Origin: AP-15 sp963777435
Lineage (GTDB): Bacteria; Pseudomonadota; Alphaproteobacteria; ATCC43930; CGMCC-115725
NCBI GenBank assembly: GCA_963777435.1
Contig: CAVZQT010000004.1
Span: 124,001-188,000, forward strand
DNA length: 64,000 bases
Direction: 5' to 3'
The notes beneath the pieces were generated by a model. It was given only the letters and a program-made list of their open reading frames with translations. It ran no database searches and had not been told where the DNA came from. Made by a program: the position numbers and the translations under genes. How positions within the stretch are numbered: the stretch's first letter is position 1; every line of letters begins with the position of its first letter. Below, in pieces: positions 16,948 to 26,003 of this stretch.

Positions 16948-17883
16948 TCAGCAGCGGTCTCGACCGGATTGCGCACTGCACGTCGTCGACTCGCGATCAT
17001 CGCGTCGCGCGGGGCCGGCCACATCGCCGGTGACCGAGGCGCCGCCTAGTGCAGCAGGATTGCGCTGCTGCGGCTCTTCGATCAGCGGTGTTTTCAATAT
17101 GTCTTGGCCTTCAAACGGCGAAACCACAACAATCGACACGCGCCGGTTCATGGCCTTCCCCTCGGGGATATCGTTGGAAGCGACAGGGTGGTATTCGCCA
17201 TAACCGGCGCCAACCAGCAATGCCGGATCAATGCCGTCCAGGACAAACCGCTTGACCACCGATATGGCGCGAGCTGCCGATAAATCCCAGTTGGAGTCGA
17301 ATTGCGCGGTATGGATCTGAGCATTATCAGTAAAACCGTTTATTTGAATCCGATAATTCAGGCTTTTCAATACACTGGATACTTGTTCGATCAGCCCCAG
17401 AGCTTTGATGGTTAAATCGGCTTGGGCGCTCTCAAACAACACCACCGCGTTGACATCGATTACCACCCCGACTGACTGCAACGACACCCGGACTTCACCT
17501 TTGCGGATCATGCCGGAAAGCAATGCCGTCAGCTTTTCATAAGCCTCGTTCAGTCTCTCCGCCTGGCGCTCGACATGTTGCCGAAGGGCTGGCGGCAGGT
17601 TCTTTACCTGAACATCCCGGGTGATCACCGGAGTGTGAACCGGCGAGGGCATATTATCGAATGGCGCCTTATGCGCGGCCGCCATTCCGGCGGACTGAAT
17701 CTTGACCTCTTTGCCCATAAAGGCGGTTGAGAACGCCTCAGCCATCATCTGGAATTTCGACGAATTGATGGTGGACACCGCGTACATGACGACAAAGGTC
17801 GCCAATAGAAGCGTCGTAAAATCAGCATAGGAAATGATCCAGCGCTCGTGGTTTTGCGGCTTTTGCTCGGGTGAACGGCGCAT
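16948..17883 (-). CDS. motB: Flagellar stator protein MotB
   Basis: MotB anchors the stator to peptidoglycan and carries the proton-binding Asp. The N-terminal membrane helix contains 'RWIISYADFTTLLLATFVVM', with the essential Asp at residue 21. A plug and linker region follows. The OmpA-like domain spans about residues 140-265 ('ALGLIEQVSSVLKSLNYRIQ', 'INGFTDNA', 'NWDLSAARAISVVKRF', 'AMNRRVSIVV'). The 311-residue protein ends in a poorly conserved Arg/Ser-rich tail. It lies 31 bp after motA. Confidence 0.94.
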   Translation of the reverse strand: MRRSPEQKPQNHERWIISYADFTTLLLATFVVMYAVSTINSSKFQMMAEAFSTAFMGKEVKIQSAGMAAAHKAPFDNMPSPVHTPVITRDVQVKNLPPALRQHVERQAERLNEAYEKLTALLSGMIRKGEVRVSLQSVGVVIDVNAVVLFESAQADLTIKALGLIEQVSSVLKSLNYRIQINGFTDNAQIHTAQFDSNWDLSAARAISVVKRFVLDGIDPALLVGAGYGEYHPVASNDIPEGKAMNRRVSIVVVSPFEGQDILKTPLIEEPQQRNPAALGGASVTGDVAGPARRDDRESTTCSAQSGRDRC

Positions 17884-17914
17884 TCGCTTCTCCGCATAGG
17901 TGCTCGGCGCAGAT

Positions 17915-18742
17915 TCACTCAGCAGCGCTCAGTTCGTTTGGATTCAATGGCGAGGGCGGAGTGTCTTGTGTCTCAGGTTCCGCCGCCGCGTCGTTGGGCG
18001 ACACGTCGACGAGGCTGCGCAGCCGCATTTCGAACTGCATTGGCTGCTCCATGATAGCGATCCCTACCATGCCTTCGGTGATCATCTCCAACCGCCGCAT
18101 ACGACGCCGTACCAGCGTTTTGAGCTTGTTGCCGATCGGCAGGCAGATCAGGTTTGCGGCACCGACGCCGTAAACGGTCGCCACAAAGGCGGTCGCAATA
18201 CCGCTGCCAAGCTTGGTGGGATCCTCGAGATGCGACATCACGGTGATCAATCCCATCACCGCCCCGAGTATGCCGACTGTCGGCGCATAGCCGCCCATTG
18301 CTTCGAACATCTCGCTGGCCAGCAACTCTTCGTGTTCCTGGGTTGTGATCATCGCTTCGAGGACAACCCGGATCTGTGCGGCGTCGATCCCGTCAACCAC
18401 CAATCGCAAACCTTGCCGGACAAAAGGGTCCGGCTGCTGCTCAGCCACCGGATCGAGTGCGAGAATGAACTGGCGTCGCGCGATACGCAGCCATTCGACG
18501 AAATTCTTGACCAGGTCTTCACGATCATCCTTGGGCGGCAAGAACACCCAAACGAGCATTCTGCAGCCACGCATAAAAACCGGGAACGGCGTTTGCACCA
18601 ATACGGCGCCGATCGTACCGCCGCCGACAATTATCAGTGCCGACAGCTGGAGCAAAGAGCCCAGATTCCCGCCATCGATCGTCATCGTCAGCACGATGGC
18701 GCCAAAGCCCATCATGAAGCCGATTAGCGAGAGAATATCCAC
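17915..18742 (-). CDS. motA: Flagellar stator protein MotA (MotA/TolQ/ExbB family)
   Basis: MotA conducts ions with MotB and pushes on FliG. The GTG at 18742 gives 275 residues. Membrane helices lie near residues 5-22, 32-50, 152-170 and 181-203. The cytoplasmic loop contains 'EDLVKNFVEWLRIARRQF' and 'MFEAMGGYAPTVGILGAVMG', with the conserved Pro in helix 3. Helix 4 has 'GIATAFVATVYG'. The tail after about 245 is acidic and Pro-rich. It resembles PomA/MotC-type stators about as well as classical MotA, so the ion is not decided by eye. Confidence 0.92.
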   Translation of the reverse strand: MDILSLIGFMMGFGAIVLTMTIDGGNLGSLLQLSALIIVGGGTIGAVLVQTPFPVFMRGCRMLVWVFLPPKDDREDLVKNFVEWLRIARRQFILALDPVAEQQPDPFVRQGLRLVVDGIDAAQIRVVLEAMITTQEHEELLASEMFEAMGGYAPTVGILGAVMGLITVMSHLEDPTKLGSGIATAFVATVYGVGAANLICLPIGNKLKTLVRRRMRRLEMITEGMVGIAIMEQPMQFEMRLRSLVDVSPNDAAAEPETQDTPPSPLNPNELSAAE

Positions 18743-18743
18743 C

Positions 18744-19547
18744 CTATACTCCCACCGGACGGCACGATGGGTTGGCGCTCCAATCGGCGAGGGCGTTCCG
18801 CAGCATTAACAACGCCCGACCATGCGTGCGGCTGATGGTCGATTTGTCGAGGCCGAGCACTTCCCCGACCTCCTCCATATTCAGCTCATGCTCGTAATAC
18901 AGCGAGACCACCAGCCGTTCACGGGTCGGCAGCGACGCGATCGATTTGGCGAGGGACTCGGTAATTCGGGACAGACGCAGCGTCTCTTCCTGGTTGCCGG
19001 CAATTTGCAACGCCGGTTCGCGGGCATCGTCGAAAGCGTCGACATCCAACAGCGATATGCCCGCGATCTCGACAAGTATTTTGTGGTACTGATCGACCGT
19101 AATCGCTAACTCGGCGGCGATATCCTCGTCATTGCCATCTTGTCCAAGTCGTTGCCTGACCGCGCGCATCGCCTTCGCGGCGGATCTGGCCAGCCGTACG
19201 GTTCGGGTCGGCGCCCATGTCGTGCGTCTTGCCTCGTCGATCATCGCATTGACGATCGCTCGGTGCCCAATGCCCTGGTCAAGTTCACGGCAACCAGTTC
19301 GGCGAGCTATTCGCAAGACCGCGATCAGCCCGGCCTGGACCAGATCGTCGAGCTGAACCGTCTGCGGTAGACGTCCTTGCAAATGGCGGGCAAGGCGTTT
19401 GACGGTTGGCACATAGCACCTGACCAGCTCACTTTCATCGAAATCTATGCGGTATGCCGCTGCGCCGCCCGCCGGTGCGGCGGGCGTAATCGACCCGACG
19501 GCTATCGCCGGAGAGCAAAGCGGTAAGCGTGAGCGATCGTCAGGCAT
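18744..19547 (-). CDS. fliA: RNA polymerase sigma factor FliA (sigma-28)
   Basis: FliA directs late flagellar transcription. The 267-residue protein shows sigma region 2 ('LPQTVQLDDLVQAGLIAVLR' and 'HRAIVNAMIDEARRT'), region 3 ('MRAVRQRLGQDGNDEDIAAE') and region 4 with the helix-turn-helix ('LNMEEVGEVLGLDKSTIS'). The first about 35 residues are Pro/Ala-rich and poorly conserved. The start overlaps flhA by 8 bp, and motA starts directly after the stop. The usual flhF and flhG between flhA and fliA are missing here. Confidence 0.92.
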   Translation of the reverse strand: MPDDRSRLPLCSPAIAVGSITPAAPAGGAAAYRIDFDESELVRCYVPTVKRLARHLQGRLPQTVQLDDLVQAGLIAVLRIARRTGCRELDQGIGHRAIVNAMIDEARRTTWAPTRTVRLARSAAKAMRAVRQRLGQDGNDEDIAAELAITVDQYHKILVEIAGISLLDVDAFDDAREPALQIAGNQEETLRLSRITESLAKSIASLPTRERLVVSLYYEHELNMEEVGEVLGLDKSTISRTHGRALLMLRNALADWSANPSCRPVGV

Positions 19548-21648
19548 GGTTCAGTGTCGGCCGACCCAGCAATTCCATGACTTTAATTTGCTTTTCGGAT
19601 GGGATCTCCTGATATGAAAACACCCAAATCCGGGGCCGAACCATTCGCAATAATTGGGCAACAAGCTCGCGCAGCTCTGCACTGGTAATCAGTGCCGCAA
19701 TCGGCGCTATCGCGACGAGACGGCCGGCCATCAGCGCAGCCGCGGCGCGAAGCTCACCCGCGAGGGCAGGTTCGATCGCAAACACCCCGCTGCCGGCGGC
19801 GAGCCGCAGGACCTCTTGCAACAACCTCTCGAGATCGGGTTCCAATGCCGCCATTTTTAATTCGGCAACGGCGCCGAACAGGTTTTGTATAATGAAACCA
19901 GCCAGACGCAGACGGAGCGCCGCCAATAAGCCGGGTGCCTCTTGCGTCACCGCAGCACTTTCTATCAGCGACGCGATAATATTCCTTAAATCACTGATCG
20001 GCACGCGCTCCGCGAGCAAGCCGCACAGCACGCTATGCACTGTCGTTAGCGGCAGCAGCTTTGGCGTCAGCTCCTCGACCAGCTTGGGTACTTGCTTCCC
20101 AAAATAAGCCAGTAATGCGTCGAGCTCACTGCGCCCGAACAAGCTTTCGATATTATCCTCGCAGATGCGTTCAAAATGCGTGGCGACGACAACCGCGGCG
20201 TCGAACACTGTGTAACCGGCGGCGCGGGCCTGCTCGGCCATCGTCGGCATGATCCATTTGGCGGGCCGGCCAAATACTGGATCGCGCGCCGAGATACCCG
20301 TGATCTCTTCGGTCTTGTCTCCCGCGGGCATTGCCAGGAGCTTATCCGCATGCACCTCTCCGGCCGCTTTTTCGACCCCATGCACCAGGATACGATAACC
20401 GGAGGGTTGCAGATCGGGGTTGTCACGAACATGGACGACCGGCACGAGGAAGCCGAATTCACGCGATACCTGGCGCCGCACGGCGCGCAGCCGCCGCAGC
20501 AATCCGCCGTCGCGCTCCTGGCTCACGAGCCCGACCAGCCGGTATCCGACCTGAACTTCCAATGGTTGGATTAGCTCGACAACGCCGATATCGATTTCAC
20601 CGGTTTCCGCCGCTGGAGGCGGCGGTGCCGCCTGAAGCCGGGCTTCGCGCGCCCGCTCGCGTCCGAGCCACCATCCGCCGGCACCGAGCAATGGCGCAAA
20701 CAACAGAAACGGCAGATGCGGCATGCCCGGAATAATTCCGAACAATCCGACGATACCGGAGGCGAGCCACCAAGCTTTCGGAAACGCGGCAAGCTGGCTG
20801 ATGACCTGATTGCCGACATCGTGCCCGGTCGAAACCCGGCTGACGATTACGCCGGCTGCTGAAGAAATTACCAGCGCCGGTATCTGGGCGACGAGGCCAT
20901 CGCCCATCGTCAGCAGAGTATAGGTTTGCCCGGCTTCGGCGAAGCTGAGGCCGTGCTGCCATATCGCAATGACAAAGCCGCCGACCAGATTAATGAATAA
21001 GATCAACACCGCCGCCACGGCATCGCCGCGCACGAATTTGCTGGCGCCGTCCATCGCGCCGAAGAAATCGGCTTCCTGCGAAACCTCTCGGCGACGGCGT
21101 GTCGCTTCCTCCTGATTGATCAGACCGGCATTCAGATCGGCGTCGATCGCCATCTGCTTGCCGGGCATCCTGTCGAGCACAAAGCGCGCGGCGACTTCGG
21201 CTATGCGACCCGCGCCCTTCGTAATCACGACAAAATTGATAATGACGAGGATGGCGAAAACAGCAATGCCGACCGCGTAATTGCCGCCGACGACAAAGCT
21301 GCCGAAAGCTTCGATAACCCGGCCGGCAGCACCCGCTCCCAAGTAGCCGTCGAGCAAAATGACCCGCGCGGCGGCAATATTCAGTGATAGCCGCAGCAAT
21401 GTCGTCAGCAAAAGCAGGGTCGGGAATGCAGAAAATTCGGTCGCTTTTGTCGTGTACAGCGACGCCAGCAAGATCATCAACGCAAATGAAATATTGAAGG
21501 TAAACAGGATATCGAGAGCAAGGGGCGGCAATGGCACGACCACCATCGCCAAGACCAGTACAAACGCACACGGCCCTGCCAGAGACGGCAGATGCCGTCC
21601 CAATGCAAACACGTTCTGCGCGACTGCCGCTTGCGCCGGAGTTGTCAC
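19540..21648 (-). CDS. flhA: Flagellar export apparatus protein FlhA
   Basis: FlhA is the nonameric export-gate receptor. A GTG at 21648 whose GTGA overlaps the stop of the upstream fliQ-like gene gives 702 residues. The frame continues to 21714, but that would overlap fliQ by 70 bp. Eight membrane helices occupy about residues 25-330. The FHIPEP-type signature region is seen in 'LLTTLLRLSLNIAAARVILL' and 'GKQMAIDADLNAGLI'. The cytoplasmic domain includes 'RDPVFGRPAKWIMP' and ends 'QIKVMELLGRPTLNHA'. Confidence 0.96.
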   Translation of the reverse strand: MTTPAQAAVAQNVFALGRHLPSLAGPCAFVLVLAMVVVPLPPLALDILFTFNISFALMILLASLYTTKATEFSAFPTLLLLTTLLRLSLNIAAARVILLDGYLGAGAAGRVIEAFGSFVVGGNYAVGIAVFAILVIINFVVITKGAGRIAEVAARFVLDRMPGKQMAIDADLNAGLINQEEATRRRREVSQEADFFGAMDGASKFVRGDAVAAVLILFINLVGGFVIAIWQHGLSFAEAGQTYTLLTMGDGLVAQIPALVISSAAGVIVSRVSTGHDVGNQVISQLAAFPKAWWLASGIVGLFGIIPGMPHLPFLLFAPLLGAGGWWLGRERAREARLQAAPPPPAAETGEIDIGVVELIQPLEVQVGYRLVGLVSQERDGGLLRRLRAVRRQVSREFGFLVPVVHVRDNPDLQPSGYRILVHGVEKAAGEVHADKLLAMPAGDKTEEITGISARDPVFGRPAKWIMPTMAEQARAAGYTVFDAAVVVATHFERICEDNIESLFGRSELDALLAYFGKQVPKLVEELTPKLLPLTTVHSVLCGLLAERVPISDLRNIIASLIESAAVTQEAPGLLAALRLRLAGFIIQNLFGAVAELKMAALEPDLERLLQEVLRLAAGSGVFAIEPALAGELRAAAALMAGRLVAIAPIAALITSAELRELVAQLLRMVRPRIWVFSYQEIPSEKQIKVMELLGRPTLNHA

Positions 21649-21908
21649 TGCAGCATCCGAGGCAGTCCCGCCAATATAGATATCGTGAAAGTTTCGAGCT
21701 GCCGAAGCAACCAAGGGCCGAGCACGACGAGAGCTATGCCGGTGCCCAAGAACTTCGGGACAAAGCTGACGGTCGGCTCGTTTATCTGCGTTGCGGCGAG
21801 AAAGACGCCGACCAAGATGCCAATCACCATGATGACGGCCAATATTGGGCCGGCCACATAAAATATGGTTAACAGCGCCACCTGTCCCGATTGCGATAGC
21901 GCTGCCAT
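21645..21908 (-). CDS. FliQ-type export gate protein, second copy upstream of flhA
   Basis: An 87-residue protein with two membrane helices (about residues 12-38 and 52-74) around a loop, 'ATQINEPTVSFVPKFLGTG', which is the FliQ signature. It is clearly related to, but different from, the fliQ at 12132-12401 (loop GTRINDLTLSFVPRFLAV). It starts 12 bp after fliN and overlaps flhA by 4 bp. Two fliQ-type genes in one cluster is unusual. Either both contribute to the gate or one replaces the other in another context. Confidence 0.9.
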   Translation of the reverse strand: MAALSQSGQVALLTIFYVAGPILAVIMVIGILVGVFLAATQINEPTVSFVPKFLGTGIALVVLGPWLLRQLETFTISILAGLPRMLQ

Positions 21909-21920
21909 GACCGCCGCCCT

Positions 21921-22319
21921 CTACCGAAGCCGACTGACGCGTTCTGTCTGGCTGACGACTTCGACGAAGCGCAGTCCAAGCTGCTCTTCATTGATGACGA
22001 CAATCTCGCCGCGGCCAATCAGGATGCCGTTAACGCAGACATCCAATGGCATGCCGGGTGAACCATTGAGCTCGATCACCGATCCGCGGCCGAGATTGAC
22101 AATATCGCGTATCGGGAGTTCGGCTCGGCCGAGTTCTACCGAGAGACGTACGGGTATGTCGAGCACCAGATCGAGACTTGTCGCAGGGGGAGCATCAACC
22201 TCCGCCAGGGCGGTTTCCGCCCCCGGCTCCGGCTCGAGACGCGGAAGCGGGTGCGGAGCTCCGCCAAAGGGCACGGGCGTCCTGTCGGCCGCGCCGAGCG
22301 GCGGCGGTTCAGTGCTCAT
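21921..22319 (-). CDS. fliN: Flagellar motor switch protein FliN
   Basis: FliN forms the lower C ring with FliM and binds FliH. The 132-residue protein has a Pro-rich, low-complexity N-terminus (about residues 1-45) and a SpoA/SURF1-type C-terminal domain: 'LDLVLDIPVRLSVELGRAEL', 'DIVNLGRGSVIELNG', 'VCVNGILIGRGEIVVINEEQ', 'LGLRFVEV'. It overlaps fliM by 11 bp. The order fliM-fliN-fliQ-like-flhA is collinear. Confidence 0.95.
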   Translation of the reverse strand: MSTEPPPLGAADRTPVPFGGAPHPLPRLEPEPGAETALAEVDAPPATSLDLVLDIPVRLSVELGRAELPIRDIVNLGRGSVIELNGSPGMPLDVCVNGILIGRGEIVVINEEQLGLRFVEVVSQTERVSRLR

Positions 22320-23265
22320 CGCTACGCGCCTGCTGTTCGTCCCGCCGCGCCGACGGGAGGATTTCAGTCGCGGCCTCTAACCGCTCCTCAATTCTCACAC
22401 CGATTTTCCGGCCGTGTTTTCCCCAGCGGCCACGAAACAGTGCTATCCCATTCGCTTCGAGCGTGACCCTTTCCGGCCGATCGATGGCAAAAATGGCGCC
22501 CGGACGCAATGCCAATAGTTCGCCTACCGTCACCTGCAGCTTGGTGAGCTCGACGCGCAACGTCATCGTCGCCTGCCCAATGCGGAGCTTCAATGTCTCT
22601 TGCCAATGGGGATCCAGATCAACGGCTTGGTTTTCGACCTCGCTGAGTAAGCGGTCGCGCAACGGTTCGAGCATGGCATAGGGAATGCCAATTGACAGCT
22701 TGCCACCGCTGCCGGCGACTTGCACATCGAAGACGTTGAAGATGATCTGATCGCCTGAGTTCCCAATAGTAGCCAACTGCGAACTGGATTCGTGGCGCGC
22801 GATGCGCGGCTCCAAACTGGCGATCGGCCGCCACGCAAGGGCGAGCTGCTCGACGACGATTTGCATGACCCGGCACGCAGCCTTGTGCTCGAACGGCGAA
22901 AAATCCCGACCGTCAATGACGATCGGAAATCGCCCATCGCCGCCGAAACGGGTTTCGACAATCCAGCTGACCAGAGCAGCGTCGAAGACGACCACGATCA
23001 TTCCGCGTAATGGCTTTAATTCAACCAGTGTCAGGTGGCTTGGCCGGGCCAGGTTGTCGGTAAGCTCGCTGTTCTTGATCAGCTGAATCGCCAAGGGTGG
23101 GATAACATCGACCCCGGGCCGCAGATGTTGGAGCGCCGTGCGAAGGTATTGACAAAAGCGCTCATTGATCATTTCGAGCTTTGGCATCCAGGCCCGTGAG
23201 GGCCGATGCTCATCGTAAAAAACGTAGCGCCGGACGGATCGCCCATCGCTCAATAGATCAGACAT
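22309..23265 (-). CDS. fliM: Flagellar motor switch protein FliM lacking CheY-binding N-terminus
   Basis: FliM is the middle C-ring protein that couples CheY-P binding to rotation switching. The 318-residue protein begins 'SDLLSDGRSVRRYVFYDEH' and goes straight into the CheC-like middle domain ('MINERFCQYLRTALQHL', 'RFGGDGRFP', 'FSPFEHKAACRVMQIVVEQL'). A C-terminal SpoA domain with 'LTKLQVTVGELLALRPGAIF' follows. The normal approximately 30-residue leader with an EIDALL-type motif is absent. The 5' end overlaps fliK by 8 bp, so there is no room for a longer start in frame. Confidence 0.93.
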   Translation of the reverse strand: MSDLLSDGRSVRRYVFYDEHRPSRAWMPKLEMINERFCQYLRTALQHLRPGVDVIPPLAIQLIKNSELTDNLARPSHLTLVELKPLRGMIVVVFDAALVSWIVETRFGGDGRFPIVIDGRDFSPFEHKAACRVMQIVVEQLALAWRPIASLEPRIARHESSSQLATIGNSGDQIIFNVFDVQVAGSGGKLSIGIPYAMLEPLRDRLLSEVENQAVDLDPHWQETLKLRIGQATMTLRVELTKLQVTVGELLALRPGAIFAIDRPERVTLEANGIALFRGRWGKHGRKIGVRIEERLEAATEILPSARRDEQQARSDEH

Positions 23266-24967
23266 AGATACTTACGCCCATATTGGACGAGGAGATCGGC
23301 ATTGCGGGCGCCAATTCGCGAGCGGCGCTGTCGGCCTGTCGTGACGGAGGGAGTGCTGGCGGCCGCTCGCGCCGGTCGCTCTGACTTGTCCCGTCGTTCC
23401 CAACCCACGCCCCGACGAGGGTGTAGCCGGCATTGCCGAGGTTACCTTGCAGTTGGCCAATGGCTTCGCCGATTACCTGTTGCGCTTGTGCTTGCTGGGT
23501 AGCAAACCATGCCGACACCTCGTGACCGGTCACCGCCAGGCGAACCGTCAAATCGCCCAATTCGGACGGACGAAGTCGCAAAACAATTTCGTGAATGCCA
23601 TTTTCGATCGATCGCATGACATGGCGTGCGAGCTGCTGGCTGATCTCGATCGATGCAGGTGTTGCCACTGTCGCGCTTGAAGAACCCCCCGCCGCGGGCC
23701 CGCCGGGGAGGGCCGTGTTAGCCGCTGCGCTCGGCGCTGCGAGAGCGTGAACCGAACTAATAGGAGTAGGGTTGCCGTTGTCCGCTGACGATCCGGAATG
23801 AAGCGTCTGCGGATCGAGGACTATGTTTTCGATTTGCGGGCTGCTGCCGGGTGTCAGCGCCGGGTGCCCCGGGTCGAGGTTGTTCGGCGATTTGCTCGAA
23901 AATGTCGGATCGAGAGACGATCGGGACCCCGAGGCGTCGGGGGTCCGCGTTGCCACCATGGCCGTCGGCTCGTCCTTGGCTCCTCCGGACGCATGCCCTG
24001 CAGAATCGGCTCCCGCAGTTTGTGCTGGCGCAGTGCGCGAGCTGCCCGGTTTCATTCCAATCGGAGCTGGCTCTGTTTGTCGATCGGTCCTGGCTGCGAC
24101 CGCGGATATCCCGGGACTATGCGAGTCCGCGACCGCTGGAACTGAAAGCGCGTTCGTTCCGGCATCGGGTATTGGATTTATAAAATTCATGGTCGCGACC
24201 GCGAGAGCAGGATTGAGCGCCCCGGGCTCGATCCACAAATCCCGGCGGGACGACCGATCCGCCGGCGCAGAGGGTGCACCGGGTGGGGTTGTTCTCCTCC
24301 CATTCGCATATCCGCCAAAAGATTGCGTGAAGACTTGTCGTGGATCTTCCGCCGTCGGTTTGTCGTAATCCGAGCTTGAATTATCGGTGTTTCGGCTGAC
24401 TGGACCGGGAGAGCCGCTGGCTTTGCCATCGATTCCGAGCGAGGGCGCCGCGCCTCGAAATGGCGACTGTCGAGCCGGGTGCGTGGAATGCGCCTCAACT
24501 CGCCGATTTACGGGGCGATTCTGGCGGGCTTTGGGTGTGTCAGGCCCCAGCGACCGACCTTCCCCAACGCCCCCCTTCACCGGCAAATCCAGCCCGGCAC
24601 CAGACTGCGGCAATGGGGCAGGAATTGTGCCAACATCCGGCGCGAGTGCCGCAGCCGGCGCTATGTCTTTAACATCTCCGACTGGCGTCTTCGGGTCGAC
24701 CAGCAATCGCAGAGAAGCGCCATTCGCGCCGTAACCCGGTTGACCGGCGCTGAGCATCACTGCCGCGCCTTCGCTTTGGGGCGGAGCGCTGTGGTCTCTC
24801 CCAGGTGGTTCGCGGGTGCCGCCGCGGACAGCCTCCGCGGCATTGCCCGCATTGTCGAGAGCTTCGACAAAATCTCCGGCCGGTGCGGGACGGCCAGCCG
24901 CCGCAATCGCGGCGGCATCTCGCGGTTCCGCGCCGCGGTTAACGGATGCAGCGCGCAGCAAAGACAC
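23258..24967 (-). CDS. fliK: Flagellar hook-length control protein FliK
   Basis: FliK is the molecular ruler that triggers the FlhB specificity switch. The 569-residue protein is mostly Ala/Pro/Ser/Gly-rich and unstructured (about residues 1-440), as expected for a ruler. The C-terminal Flg_hook domain is recognisable (EIVLRLRPSELGDLTVRLAV, then HEVSAWFATQQAQAQQVI and 'LQGNLGNAGYTLVGAWV'). It lies between fliG and fliM and overlaps fliM. The long repetitive composition makes it the least conserved gene of this run. Confidence 0.88.
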   Translation of the reverse strand: MSLLRAASVNRGAEPRDAAAIAAAGRPAPAGDFVEALDNAGNAAEAVRGGTREPPGRDHSAPPQSEGAAVMLSAGQPGYGANGASLRLLVDPKTPVGDVKDIAPAAALAPDVGTIPAPLPQSGAGLDLPVKGGVGEGRSLGPDTPKARQNRPVNRRVEAHSTHPARQSPFRGAAPSLGIDGKASGSPGPVSRNTDNSSSDYDKPTAEDPRQVFTQSFGGYANGRRTTPPGAPSAPADRSSRRDLWIEPGALNPALAVATMNFINPIPDAGTNALSVPAVADSHSPGISAVAARTDRQTEPAPIGMKPGSSRTAPAQTAGADSAGHASGGAKDEPTAMVATRTPDASGSRSSLDPTFSSKSPNNLDPGHPALTPGSSPQIENIVLDPQTLHSGSSADNGNPTPISSVHALAAPSAAANTALPGGPAAGGSSSATVATPASIEISQQLARHVMRSIENGIHEIVLRLRPSELGDLTVRLAVTGHEVSAWFATQQAQAQQVIGEAIGQLQGNLGNAGYTLVGAWVGNDGTSQSDRRERPPALPPSRQADSAARELAPAMPISSSNMGVSIYV

Positions 24968-24977
24968 CCTCCCGGCC

Positions 24978-26003
24978 TCAGGAAACGATGCTTTCTTGCG
25001 CCCGGACGATAATTTTTCCTTCAGCCTCCATCGCTTGCGCTATCGCCAGGATTTCTTTGCGTGCTTCGTCGATTTCAGCCTGACGCATGGGTCCGCGCGC
25101 TTCGATCTCCTCGCGCAGCATTTGGGCCGCTCGTTGCGATAGATTGCGTAACACCTTGTCTTGCAATCGTGCATGCGCTCCTTTCAAAGCCGAAACGAGG
25201 AGCTTTTGATCCACGGCTCGCAGCAGAATCTGAAAGCTTCGATCGTCAATTTCGACGAGATCTTCAAAGATGAACATCCGCTCGGCGAGCAGTCGCGCGA
25301 GCTCGGGATCGATCGCTTCAATCGAGCCCAAAACACGCCCTGATCTCGGACCTCCGATACGGTTGAGGATTTTGGCTGCAACATCTACTCCGCCGACCGA
25401 CACACGGGCTTGCTGGGGCTCCTCAGCGAGCAATTGTTCGAGCGATTCGCTCAATTCCTGAATGGCACTGGGTGGCAAGGCGTCGAGCCTAGCCAATCGG
25501 GGAATAACTTGCTCGACCAGCTGGTCGGGAAGCTGCGCCATCAATGTCTGCGCTTGTTCCGGCTCGAGATAAGCCGAAATCATCGCCACGATCTGCGGAT
25601 GCTCGCCCTTGATCATATCGGCAAGGTCGCGCGGATCTTGCCATTTCACCGCGTCCAGTCCGGCTCCGTAAACCCCCTGCTTTAATCGTCCCAATAAATA
25701 ATCGGCCTTTTCCGCGCCGAGCGCCTTTTCTAGGACGCCACGAAGATATCCGTCACCGCCGCCGCCGATGTTGAGCGGGTCATCGTCGTGCATTAACTCA
25801 ATGAATTCGCGTAAGACGGTTACGGCCGTGTTTTTCGGGACGGCGGAAACCCGGCTCATCGCCATTGACAGTCTATTGATCTCCGGCTGCGACAAGAATT
25901 TGACGACTTGCGCCGCCGTCTCTTGACCAACCAGCATCATAACCATGGCCGACTTTTCGATATCGGTAAGATCAGCTGGCTCGCCGAACGCTGCTTCTAT
26001 CAC
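24978..26003 (-). CDS. fliG: Flagellar motor switch protein FliG
   Basis: FliG is the C-ring protein that receives torque from MotA. The 341-residue protein has the N-terminal FliF-binding domain ('LTDIEKSAMVMMLVG'), the middle-domain EHPQ motif at residues 134-137, and the C-terminal torque domain with the charged helix region ('ERMFIFEDLVEIDDRSFQIL', 'RNLSQRAAQMLREEIEARGP'). The 5' end overlaps the fliF 3' end by 32 bp, so fliF and fliG are translationally coupled. Confidence 0.97.
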   Translation of the reverse strand: MIEAAFGEPADLTDIEKSAMVMMLVGQETAAQVVKFLSQPEINRLSMAMSRVSAVPKNTAVTVLREFIELMHDDDPLNIGGGGDGYLRGVLEKALGAEKADYLLGRLKQGVYGAGLDAVKWQDPRDLADMIKGEHPQIVAMISAYLEPEQAQTLMAQLPDQLVEQVIPRLARLDALPPSAIQELSESLEQLLAEEPQQARVSVGGVDVAAKILNRIGGPRSGRVLGSIEAIDPELARLLAERMFIFEDLVEIDDRSFQILLRAVDQKLLVSALKGAHARLQDKVLRNLSQRAAQMLREEIEARGPMRQAEIDEARKEILAIAQAMEAEGKIIVRAQESIVS

